A DNA stretch of 21,116 nt, taken from assembly GCA_025765595.1 (NCBI GenBank), contig JAIVFH010000421.1, forward strand, positions 1 to 21,116, in the 5' to 3' direction. Position 1 is the first letter of the stretch, and each line of letters opens with the position of its first letter. This DNA comes from Obelidium mucronatum. Taxonomy: Eukaryota > Chytridiomycota > Chytridiomycetes > Chytridiales > Chytriomycetaceae. Below the pieces are notes generated by a model. The model was given only the letters and a program-made list of their open reading frames with translations, was not told where the DNA came from and made no database searches. A program made the position numbers and the translations under genes. Positions 1-12,433 of this stretch are shown piece by piece.

Positions 1-1465
1 ACAAGTCCCGCCGATTCCAGGCAACAGATCTCCTGTGACGCCTACGCGTCAACAACAAACAGGCCCCCCAAACAGTCTCCATCAACATTGACCATCCACA
101 AAACCAAAACCGCTAAAAGTTTCCATCGAGAAGCCACCAAAAGTGAGCGGCAGTGGCATTAAGCGAAGGCCAAAAGCTTCACCAACCAAACAGCCGATGG
201 AATCGGGCTCTTCAAGAATACCGCCTCCCTTCACGATGGGCCCGTCAATGTTATCTGGCGGGATGCTGAATAGTACAGCGGATTTGTCATTCTCGTCCGA
301 TCTTTTCCAGAATCAGAGTGATCTGTCACTGCTGGCATACGCGAGCACCCTCAACAACATGACCATCCCAACGGGAACCTGCCACCAAAGAAACATGAAT
401 AACTCCATGGGATTTATGCAGCAATTAATGGGCACCAGCGTGCAGTCACCTACAAACCTTTTGACACCAGCAACTACTTCTCTATTGGACGCGTCAAAAG
501 GTCCAGTCTCAAATAACTGCTTTGCCGCCGTTGCTGCTGAAAAACTTAAAAACCGATCCGATTCGAATATTTCAACGACTTCAACTATAAGTGATTCTAT
601 GCTTCCTCGGATGGAACCTGTTGACGCTCATACTCAGCTGCTAAACAGCTTTCTGTTTCATCATGCGCCTCAACAACAACAACAGCAGCAGCAGCAGCAT
701 CAGAAACAGCAGCATCAACAACAACAACAACAGAATCAGCAGCAAACTCAAAAACAGCATCAATTGATGAATCAAACACACTCTATGGAAATGTCTCCGC
801 CATCGCAAACTCGAGTAAACCAATCTGGAAGCCATGTAATAAATCCTTTGGCTCCTTCAACCGTGTTTTCGGAAATTTCATCGCGAGGTGCTGGAGTTTT
901 GCCTGTTTCGCTCCCAGCCAATCTGATAAACCAGTCAATACCAAAAAGGGTTCCTGGAATTCAACAGCAACAGCAACAACAACACGCTAATCGTCAACTA
1001 CCTTTTCAGTTGCAACAACAGAAATCATGTACATCCCATGATCCAACACTACCAACACCGCTACAACAAATTCCGACGAGACAAGACTGGTCGGCGCAAT
1101 ATGCCATGTTGATGGGATGCCAAGAACCGTTCTATGAAGATTACTGGTCGGATTACTTTGGATTACAAGTGTACAACCAAGTTTCGGTAAGTTATATGCA
1201 GTCAAAAAAAAAAAAAGGTTTCATCTAATTTTTTTTTCTTGACCTGTCAATTTCTTCTTTTTCTCAGTCCGGTAGACAGTTCCTATTCTATACCCCTTCG
1301 GGAATACAGCAAACGACTGCAAAAACCCAACCACAAAATCAGCAACAAAACCCACAACAGCAAAATCAGCAGCAGCCACAACCGCATCAGGCGATGCATG
1401 AAGGACTTACTATGCTTCCGTTTCTGACAAAGATTCTCTTTGAATCGCAGTTGGGGCCTTGTTAG
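1..1465 (+). CDS. Glutamine-rich low-complexity protein, 5'-partial
   Basis: This is the C-terminal part of a gene that appears to run off the left edge. The open frame 92-1186 joins to 1268-1465 across an 81-bp GT-AG intron (donor gtaagt, acceptor ttctcag), phase 0, and ends at a TAG. The spliced tail adds a second glutamine-rich stretch and ends in FESQLGPC. The protein is rich in Gln, Ser, Asn, Pro and Met, with poly-Gln/His runs coded by 671-769 and 962-985, and no recognisable folded domain. A short segment with aromatic and acidic residues before the intron (EPFYEDYWSDYFGLQVYNQ) is the only part that looks structured. Composition like this is common in fungal transcription or RNA regulators, but that is inference. 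The left end is uncertain: an in-frame TGA lies at 89-91, so bases 1-91 are either exon in another frame plus an intron, or contain a base error. No ATG lies close to the start of the frame. Confidence 0.7.
671..769 (+). repeat. CAA/CAG poly-glutamine tract
   Basis: A mixed CAA/CAG microsatellite interrupted by a few CAT, AAT, ACT and AAA codons encodes a Gln/His-rich run in the partial gene. The same gene has a shorter run at 962-985 and another after its intron, at about 1337-1389. Antisense frames over the tract read as poly-Leu or poly-Val and are artefacts. Confidence 0.9.
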
Positions 1466-1732
1466 TTATTATTCTTTACAAGAGAAAAAGAAACACTTCC
1501 GCATTCGGCAGTCAAAATTAGAGGATAGAATAGAATTTTCAACGTTTTTTTTGCATCGATCTAGTTTTCGGTCCTTAAAATTAATACAAATCCGATCTTT
1601 TCTTCTTTTATTGTTTTTTTTCTTTTTATTATTTATTATTCATAATGAAAGATGGAATTGAGTGAATTGCACACGAAGTTATAAACAAGAGAGCGGCAAC
1701 TCGCGGAAAGAAAAAAAAAGGGAATTCTTGAT

Positions 1733-3192
1733 ATGGCAGCAAGTGGTGTGAACTGTGTCGTTACTCTCCCTGTCAATGCACTGAGTGCAAGGGGTCTTGC
1801 GACTCCATGGACTGTTACTGGATGCGATCAAACCACAACCCCAACGTATGATTATACAAGTGTTTGTTTTAAGATTTGGATATTTTTTTTTGATAGTCTG
1901 TTGTTAGGTTTGCCGAATGTACAATCGTCGATACTACTACTGGTGCACTATCGGTGTATTCTCCGCTGCTTGTAAACAAGGGCGCAAAAGCAGGCGTCAA
2001 CTTTATTCCACCTGTCCAGCCCATTCTCCCCGCAAAGAACGTGATTGGGTGCTGGTTTGGAACCAACGGAATGACCACAACTCTAGCCGACCGCAACCGA
2101 GGGAGAGACCTGATTGCAGCAAAGTGCTCCAACGGGGGTCTCGATGGAAGCATCTTTGGCCAGTTTGCCGCGTGTAATGGGGCTGGCTTTTTCAAGGCTG
2201 CCACGCCTACTATTGTGCAGAACCGGATTCCTCCGTTGATGATGGGGAAAAACGGGAAGCCGTGTTATACGACGCGGTCGTTCCAGATTATTGATATGGA
2301 TCCATCTGATAATGTTGTTACTACGTATTTGATGGATCCGAAAACCAAAAAGATGGCACAGAAGACGGTTCGGAATGTGGCTGCCATGCGAGGAGCACAA
2401 GAAATCTCGAATGGATCGGATAATTTGCTATTGGATGCCGCGTATCGTCCTGCTTTAGGGTGTGCTCCATTTGTTGTCAAGAACTTGGCTGACCCAAATG
2501 GACCCAAAGTCGGGTCATTGGCGATTAATGAGCTGCAAGCGGCGAAACTCCAGGGAAAAGTGCAGGCACTGGTTCCACCTACAGATCCATTCGTTATTGT
2601 AAACGCGAAACCAAACTTGGCGAAACAGAACGCATACAGAATACAAGTAAACCAGCCTCCTGCGACTGGATCTGCGGCAGAGACTCGATCGTTTTGTCAG
2701 AATATGTTGGATATTACGGCTGCTGGATACATTACCGATTTAAAATTCCTTATCGGCCAAACTTCGCCGGATCCAGCGAATGGAATTGACTTGTTTACGT
2801 TTTTGGGTCAAAGATTTGAAGCCTCGTGGATGGGTCTTGGTTGCAACAAGGTTATTCCAGTTTTAGATGCCAATGGAAGGCCTTTAAAAGGATCACCGAT
2901 TACAGCAAATCGCGTTCCGATGCAAGTTGATGGCGATCAAGCGATGGTTGCAAAAAGTTTAACGTTTCAGAGCGCCGCTTTGCAGAAACTATTGAAAGCA
3001 AATGGCGGACCGACGAAGGAAGCGCTTTTGCCTCCCCCGAGAGTAGTCAAGAAGGTCAAGAAGGTCAAGAACGCTGCCACAAACAGGAATCCTCTTGGAA
3101 ACTTTGCTGGAGCAGAGCAAAGTGAAAATCCGGAAAGTAAAGGGCAACCTTTGGACAAGGAGAGGAAAGACGGACTAACGACTGATGAATGA
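1733..3192 (+). CDS. Tandem 10-cysteine family protein, copy A (basic tail)
   Basis: Two exons, 1733-1845 and 1908-3192, are joined across a 62-bp intron (gtatga...ttag, phase 2) and give 465 aa. The ATG is chosen because both paralogues begin at the same point (MAxxxNCVVTLPxNAL) and an in-frame TAA lies upstream. The core (about residues 1-411) matches copies B and C with ten cysteines at the same places and the signature CYTTRSFQIIDMDPSDNV (Cys about residue 157), followed by NGSDNLLLDAAYRPALGC and LFTFLGQRFEASW. Residues after about 412 are unrelated to B or C and are basic, with KKVKKVK repeats, then acidic and polar. I see no signal peptide and no membrane segment. I recognise the core only as a conserved fungal family of unknown function. 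The matching intron position shows the copies arose by duplication. The AATAAA at 3219 gives a short 3' UTR. Confidence 0.9.
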
Positions 3193-3506
3193 TCGCATCT
3201 TTTCCAGGAAGGCAATACAATAAATGGCATTACTTTTAACAATCAACAATCAACCTTATTCAAGTCAATCTTCAAATTCCATCTAAGAATCCTTGTTTCA
3301 GTATCCGCGGAAATTTTTCTTTACCCATATCGCTTGTAATAAGGTAAGTTAAGAAATCGGGAAGGTGCAATGAAATAATGGGACAAAATTTTCAAGAAAT
3401 TTCTAGAGTTTGTCTTTGTCATTATGAATGCTATTCCGGGCTACAAATGAAATACTCGACTGCGTCAAATACCAACTTCAGAGTTTGACTAACTTTTTAT
3501 AATATC
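3193..3506. other. Intergenic region A-B
   Basis: This 314-bp stretch holds the 3' UTR of copy A, including its AATAAA, and the promoter and 5' leader of copy B. It is AT-rich, with no open frame, RNA gene or long repeat that I can support. Confidence 0.6.
3219..3224 (+). terminator. Polyadenylation signal of copy A
   Basis: AATAAA lies 27 bases after the stop codon at 3190-3192, a sensible place for 3'-end formation. Confidence 0.6.
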
Positions 3507-5325
3507 ATGGCAACTGCGAACTGTGTTGTAACCCTTCCACCCAACGCTTTGACTGCAGTGGGTCTTTCTACTCCCTGGACTGTAACTGGCTGCGACCAAA
3601 CATCCACTCCAACGTATTAATTTAGTTTTGACTCATTTTTATTTTATTTTTGGGTCACATCACTGATTTCATATTTACTTTACGTATGCAGATTTGCTGA
3701 ATGCACAATTGTAAATTCAGCAACTGGGGCGTTGTATGTTTACTCTCCTCCGCTGGTCAATCGGGGAGCTCAAGCTGGCACAAACTTTATCCCGCCCACA
3801 GTTCCAATTCTCCCGCCAAATGCCGTCGTTGGCTGTTGGTTCGGAACTAATGGAATGACGGCAACTCTCGCAGACAACAACAAAGGAGCTGATTTGATTG
3901 CAGCAAACTGTGCAAATGGTGGAGTTGATGGATCCGTCTTTGGCCAATTCGCAGCTTGCAATGCCGTCAAATTCTTCAAAGCTGCTACGCCTGTGGTCAA
4001 AGTAACGCCACTCGGGATGGGAAACAATGGAAAGCCGTGTTATACGACGCGTTCGTTCCAGATTATCGATATGGATCCATCAGACAATGTTGCCACCACG
4101 TATTTAATGGACGCGGCAAAGAAACTTGCGCAGAAAACGAAAGCAAATATTGCTGCTTTGCCTGGCGCTCAAGATGTCACGAATGGATCAGATAACCTGC
4201 TCTTGGACGCTGCTTACCGCCCTGCTTTGGGTTGCGCGCCTTACACTGCCCCAAACTTAGCGGATCTCAACGGATCTCCTGTTGGATCCCTCGCTCTGAA
4301 CGAGCTTCAAGCAGCTTCCCTGCAAGGAAACATCCAAGCCCTCATCCCACCAACCGATCCGTTTGTCATTGTCAACAACCAACCCAATCTGGCCAAACAA
4401 AACATGTATCGCAAGCTAGTGAATCAACAACCCGCAACCGGAACACCCGCTGAAACAAAGTCGTTTTGCCAAAACATGTTGGACCTGACTGCTTCAGGAT
4501 ACATTACCGACATCAAGTTCTTGATTGGTCAAGGAACACCAGATGCAGCCAACGGGAAAGACTTATTCACATTCTTGGGCCAACGTTTCGAAAATTCTTG
4601 GATGGGTCTGACTTGTAATACTGTAATTCCGTTGGTAGGAGTAAATGGGCAGCCTCTCACAACTTCTCCAATTACTGCGAATCGCGACGCTGCAGGCGTC
4701 ACGCAATCTCTGACTTTCAATACCCCTGCATTGATTTCTCTATTAATGAACAACGGGGGCCCTACTGCGGAAGCTTTGGTAGCGATGGGCACGGCAACTA
4801 TTGGAACTGGGGCGGCTCCAACAACACCACCTCTTGCCCCACCCGTGAAACCGCAACCAACGCCAGGCCAAGTTCCAAACTTGGTAGGAACTACTTGTGC
4901 TTCTCCCGCGCAATACGCTTGCTCACTTTCTAAAGCAAGCCCCGCAAGTGGAGCCATTGTTATATGCAACATGGGTCAATGGACGGCTATCGATGATTGC
5001 AACGGGGATCAAACTGCGTGTACTTTGATAGGTGGACAACCTTTCTGTGTTTCTGGCCAGGGTATGTTCAATTTTATAAACCATCTCGTGTATTTCTAAT
5101 CGCAACGTGTTTCCAGGAATTATTGGTTCGCCCGGTGGTAATGTGGCTGGAGCTCCGATTCCAGTCCCAGCAAAAAATCAAGCTGGAATTTCAGCAGTTA
5201 TAAACCCTGCCAACTCTGTTGGCGGCGCTACAAACGGGACAACTTCTGGAAGAGTAAGCAAGCAAGGAAAGCAAGCTGGATCACAAACTATCTCCAAATC
5301 TACCGTAACAACTCGCATGCGGTGA
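3507..5325 (+). CDS. Tandem 10-cysteine family protein, copy B, with CBM19-like module
   Basis: Three exons, 3507-3613, 3692-5061 and 5117-5325, with introns of 78 bp (phase 2, same place as in A and C) and 55 bp (phase 1, unique to B), encode 561 aa. Residues 1 to about 400 are the family core with the ten shared cysteines and the CYTTRSFQIIDMDPSDN signature. A Pro/Thr-rich linker (about 405-432) then leads to a compact six-cysteine segment, residues 438-488 (TTCASPAQYACS, VICNMGQWTAIDDC, FCVSGQ). The spacing, with a GQW before a Cys, resembles the CBM19 chitin-binding module of fungal chitinases. The rest (489-561) is Gly/Ser/Asn-rich and basic. A link to chitin or the cell wall is inferred from this module only; no catalytic domain and no signal peptide are visible. 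The module could instead be another small disulfide-rich domain. Confidence 0.88.
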
Positions 5326-5343
5326 GGCGGTAGAACACCGCCT
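5325..5343 (+). other. Stem-loop at the stop codon of copy B
   Basis: A perfect 7-bp inverted repeat, AGGCGGT, then AGAAC, then ACCGCCT, begins at the last base of the TGA stop codon. It is GC-rich inside an AT-rich 3' UTR. It could be a 3' UTR structure; no function is established. Confidence 0.5.
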
Positions 5344-5770
5344 GCGGCGGTGAATTTCATTGAAGTTGAACAAGCAAACTCAGTCTTTATCACCTAAAAA
5401 TTATATTGCATTCATGAATTCAAATAAATTGCATCCTTTTTGTCCCTTATTAACGACTATCGTCTTGGATTGTGGAATAATTATGAATGATGCTTGAGAA
5501 AAGTAATAATTACACCAAGGTTATGGGTGCGGCAAGTTTCGTGTAGTACAAGTATGGCACAACTGACACAGTCACACAGCAACCAAAGTATAACCAGGCT
5601 GCGAGACAACTCATTGCCAAATGGAATAGGTTTACAAGTATTCGACCCACTTTTGAAATGGGTCACCAATGAATTAAATCTCTATTAAATTTTTGTTGAT
5701 TCATTACGAACCGCCGCCTTGTGGAGAAGAGGCTGAAAAAAAAGAAGAAAAAAATCGCAGGCGAAATAGA
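5326..5770. other. Intergenic region B-C
   Basis: This 445-bp stretch contains the 3' UTR hairpin and AATAAA of copy B, then the upstream region of copy C. A 6-bp inverted repeat (GACCCA/TGGGTC, 5644-5664) lies about 107 bp before the ATG of C. Just before that ATG is a purine-rich leader. No gene is seen. Confidence 0.6.
5423..5428 (+). terminator. Polyadenylation signal of copy B
   Basis: AATAAA lies 98 bases after the stop codon of copy B. Confidence 0.5.
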
Positions 5771-7134
5771 ATGGCAGCGTTGAACTGCGTCGTAACGCTT
5801 CCTCCCAACGCGCTGAGTGTGAAAGGACTTTCAACCCCTTGGACCGTTACTGGATGTGACCAGACTGTCAACCCAACGTAAAATTTCAATTTATCATAGC
5901 TGAGAAGTCCATTTCCTTATACTATTTCAGGTTTGCTGAATGCACCATAGTGGATCTTGCAACAGGGGCACTCTCAGTATACTCTCCCCTGTTAGTAAAC
6001 AAAGGAGCTAAAGCCGGAGTTAACTTTATCCCACCCACTGTTCCGACACTTCCTGCCAAGAATGCAATCGGTTGTTGGTTTGGCACAAACGGAATGACCA
6101 CTGCCCTGACCGACAATAACAACGGTGCCGATGTTCGGGCGGCAAATTGCATTGGAATCAACGGACGAGCAATATTCGGCCAATTCGCTGCGTGCAATGC
6201 AAAGCAGTTTTTTGCAGCAGCAAATCCAATCGTACAAATTCCGCCCCTGGCTACTGGAAACAACGGGCTACCGTGCTACACGACACGATCATTCCAGATT
6301 ATCGACATGGATCCCTCAGACAATGTGGTCACAAGCTACTTGATGGGTGGTGCCAACAACAAGCTCGCACAAAAAACAGTCAAGAATAAAGTCGCGTTGA
6401 AGGGGGCGCAGGAAATCACGAATGGATCCGATAACCTCCTCCTCGATGCGTCTTACAGACCGGCTATTGGTTGCTCCCCATTCACGGCCAGGAACCTTGC
6501 CGATCCCACAGGCCCTTTTGTCGGATCTCTTGCATTAAACGAACTCCAAGCAAAGAAATTGCAAGGAAAAGTTCAAGCGTTGATTCCGCCCACAGACCCA
6601 TTCGTTCAGATAAATGGGGCGCCAAACATCAACAAACAGAACATGTACCGCGCAGCAGTGAACCAGCCACCTGCAACTGGAAGTGCAGCCGAAACTCTTG
6701 CCTTCTGCCAAGGAATGCTCAACATCACCGCACCAGGGTTTATCACTGATATTAAGTTTCTGGTGGGGCAAACAAGTCCGGATCCAGCTAACGGAAAGGA
6801 CTTGTTCACATTCTTGGGACAACGATTTGAAGCATCTTGGACGGGTTTGACATGTAATACCGTGATTCCACTCGTAGGAGCAAATGGGAAATCTATCCAA
6901 TCACCGATCACCGCGAATCGAAATGCTGCTGGTGTTACCCAATCTCTCACTTTCAACACCCCTACCTTAATTGCTTTACTAAAGAAAAATGGTGGTCCAA
7001 CTGCTGAAGCACAGGTGCTGGCTCCCGCCCCTACAGCGAAAAAAGTGACAGCAAAAGCTGCGAAGAAAGCTGGTGTTGCTGCTGGCGCTGCTGCAAAAAC
7101 ACCAACCAAGAAGCCTGTTTCAAATCAAAAATGA
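5771..7134 (+). CDS. Tandem 10-cysteine family protein, copy C (Ala/Lys tail)
   Basis: Two exons, 5771-5877 and 5931-7134, are joined across a 53-bp intron (gtaaaa...tttcag, phase 2) and encode 436 aa. The start aligns with MAxxNCVV of copies A and B. The core (residues 1 to about 398) keeps all ten cysteines, the CYTTRSFQIIDMDPSDNV motif, NGSDNLLLDASYRPAIGC and LFTFLGQRFEASW. The last about 38 residues are a low-complexity Ala/Lys/Thr tail, basic and probably disordered, which looks more like a nucleic-acid- or polyanion-binding tail than a folded domain (inference). No signal peptide is visible. The gene is convergent with the transhydrogenase, with 137 bp between the two stop codons. Function unknown. 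Confidence 0.9.
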
Positions 7135-7181
7135 TCTTCGCATTCGCATATTTTCATAATAAGGACTATCTGGAATAGTTC

Positions 7182-7187
7182 AATAAA
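7182..7187 (+). terminator. Polyadenylation signal of copy C
   Basis: AATAAA lies 48 bases after the stop codon, inside the short convergent spacer shared with the transhydrogenase gene. Confidence 0.6.
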
Positions 7188-7238
7188 TCAACTTTTGCAT
7201 ATCAGTTTGCATAAATTACTTAAATGTACCAGGGGCTG

Positions 7239-7244
7239 TTTATT
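7239..7244 (-). terminator. Polyadenylation signal of the transhydrogenase gene
   Basis: AATAAA on the minus strand lies about 27 bases after the TAG stop at 7274-7272. It sits 52 bp from the opposing signal of copy C, so the two 3' UTRs may overlap. Confidence 0.55.
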
Positions 7245-7271
7245 TGAGTTAAATTCCCGTTTTACTGATGA

Positions 7272-11019
<3,748 letters not shown>

Positions 11020-11256
11020 TCCAGTCAAATTTTACGATATATGCAAAACAAGGGATGGCAACTGGTATCAGGGTAAGTGGGAGGCAGTGGGAGAGGCGCG
11101 ACTGTGGTCTTGTTTTTCGTTAAATACAACTTTTTTGCTTTGCCATTCATTCGCGTGATCAGATCGCACTGGTCTAGGATGCTTGGCTCGAATCTCTCTT
11201 CTTATTTTACAAAGTGAATATAATAATTAAAAGATAGTCGAAGAGCGCGCTGTTTA

Positions 11257-12330
11257 TTAGGAAACCAAGAACAGCATCAACCCTACCAAAAGATCAACGA
11301 AAAAATATCTCGAAGAGGATTCGTAATTCACCAGGTTAATCTGGGCTGGAGAGTGGCAGGTGATGGGTTCGCGTAATTGGAAATATTCCGAATTCGATGG
11401 CGCGTCACTGCACCCCGCACGGGCATAATGAGATGTCTGGACAAACTGCGTTTGGTTGGATGCCGTGTAAATCACCGACTTGGCATAGGGGGCTTGAGAA
11501 GATGGACTTGCTACACAGGTATCTAAGACAGCTGCGAACCCTCCAGTATACCAATGATCGTTATTCCCATCACACGACCCCTTCATTACTTCAGTATAGG
11601 GTTTCTTCGAAGTAATTTGTGATCCAACAGTCATCCAAAAAGAAGGGCGAAGTTCCTCCTTCAACCCTTGACAAACTCGCCTCGCTGGAGTTCCGATTGG
11701 TGGGCATCCGGATGTAACAACACAAGGTCTATTAACTTGAGTCACATACGAGGTTACTCCGTTTTTGCATTCCGAATCGGTGTAATAGACATCCAGCGCC
11801 CACATTGGTTCGGCATGAAGAAGTTCATACGTGAAACAACGATTCGGTTCAGCATTCGCTTTGAACTCAGTCGTTATCTTATACTCAGATACACGACTCG
11901 ATGAGCAAGTTGCGTCATTGTAAAGACCAAGAGTCACGTCCACATCAATACTTGTTCCAACCTTCACCTCAGTACCCACAAGCATTTCGTGAGTGAACGC
12001 GACTCCTCCAGGACCAAGGTTCCTCTCAATGTTTGGTACGCATCTGCCAATCGGGTACTGGAATGACCACGAGGGCGTTGAGGAACAGTCGCCATTCTTT
12101 TCAAGGTAGGTGAGTTGTGGAATGCCACCAAACTCTCCGTCTCCGAGAGACACAAAGTTTCCTCTAGCGACACATCCTGTCTTGATGTACCATCCTTCAT
12201 TAGCCGGGTCCGGAAGGCAGGAGGAAACCTGTTGGCTTAGAGCACAGCTCACTATTGGTTCAAAGGATATTCTCGTTGCATTTCTGCAAGTTGAATCAGT
12301 GAAAAAGGTTTTGTATGGCGTCGCAGACAT
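11257..12330 (-). CDS. Cysteine-rich repeat protein with GPI-like C-terminal tail
   Basis: Single exon, 357 aa from the first ATG in frame (MSATPYK). I do not recognise the family. It has 16 cysteines and five degenerate repeats of the form aromatic-Tyr/Phe, x, Asp/Asn, x2, Cys, then about 13-22 residues, Cys: FFTDSTC (about residue 10), YLEKNGDC (about 74), LYNDATC (about 136), YYTDSEC (about 182) and HYARAGC (about 302). Two possible N-glycosylation sites are NAT and NQT. The C-terminus is Ser-Ser-Ser followed by a 16-residue hydrophobic end (about 342-357), as in GPI-anchored proteins. All this suggests an extracellular, disulfide-bonded surface protein. The odd part is the start: no signal peptide follows the ATG. 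A hydrophobic stretch in the same frame just upstream (12369-12343, SLFAVLLTF) has no ATG of its own. The true N-terminus is thus uncertain. Confidence 0.75.
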   Translation of the reverse strand: MSATPYKTFFTDSTCRNATRISFEPIVSCALSQQVSSCLPDPANEGWYIKTGCVARGNFVSLGDGEFGGIPQLTYLEKNGDCSSTPSWSFQYPIGRCVPNIERNLGPGGVAFTHEMLVGTEVKVGTSIDVDVTLGLYNDATCSSSRVSEYKITTEFKANAEPNRCFTYELLHAEPMWALDVYYTDSECKNGVTSYVTQVNRPCVVTSGCPPIGTPARRVCQGLKEELRPSFWMTVGSQITSKKPYTEVMKGSCDGNNDHWYTGGFAAVLDTCVASPSSQAPYAKSVIYTASNQTQFVQTSHYARAGCSDAPSNSEYFQLREPITCHSPAQINLVNYESSSRYFFVDLLVGLMLFLVS

Positions 12331-12427
12331 CTTTTTTTGGTCAAATGTCAAAAGGACGGCGAACAGGCTTGGTCGCTCATATTTTGAACCTTAAACTGTT
12401 TCAAGAAAAAAAGTTCAATTCGACGGA

Positions 12428-12433
12428 TTTATT
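12428..12433 (-). terminator. Polyadenylation signal overlapping the stop of the RING gene
   Basis: AATAAA on the minus strand overlaps the TAA stop codon at 12431-12429. The next gene starts only 98 bp further on, so a very short 3' UTR is expected. Confidence 0.45.

Noticed and set aside
641..835. Minus-strand open frame reading as poly-Leu
   Set aside because: It is the complement of the CAA/CAG tract of the Gln-rich gene, with no other sign of coding.
4529..4972. Minus-strand open frame of 147 codons
   Set aside because: It lies wholly over exon 2 of copy B, which is supported by two paralogues; antisense shadow.
5644..5664. Inverted repeat GACCCA/TGGGTC as a terminator or operator
   Set aside because: A 6-bp stem with a 9-base loop is short enough to occur by chance, and its place before copy C gives no clear role.
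12331..12351. TTG at 12351 as the start of the cysteine-repeat protein
   Set aside because: A non-AUG start is not supported here; the first ATG at 12330 is used, with the upstream leader reported as a question.
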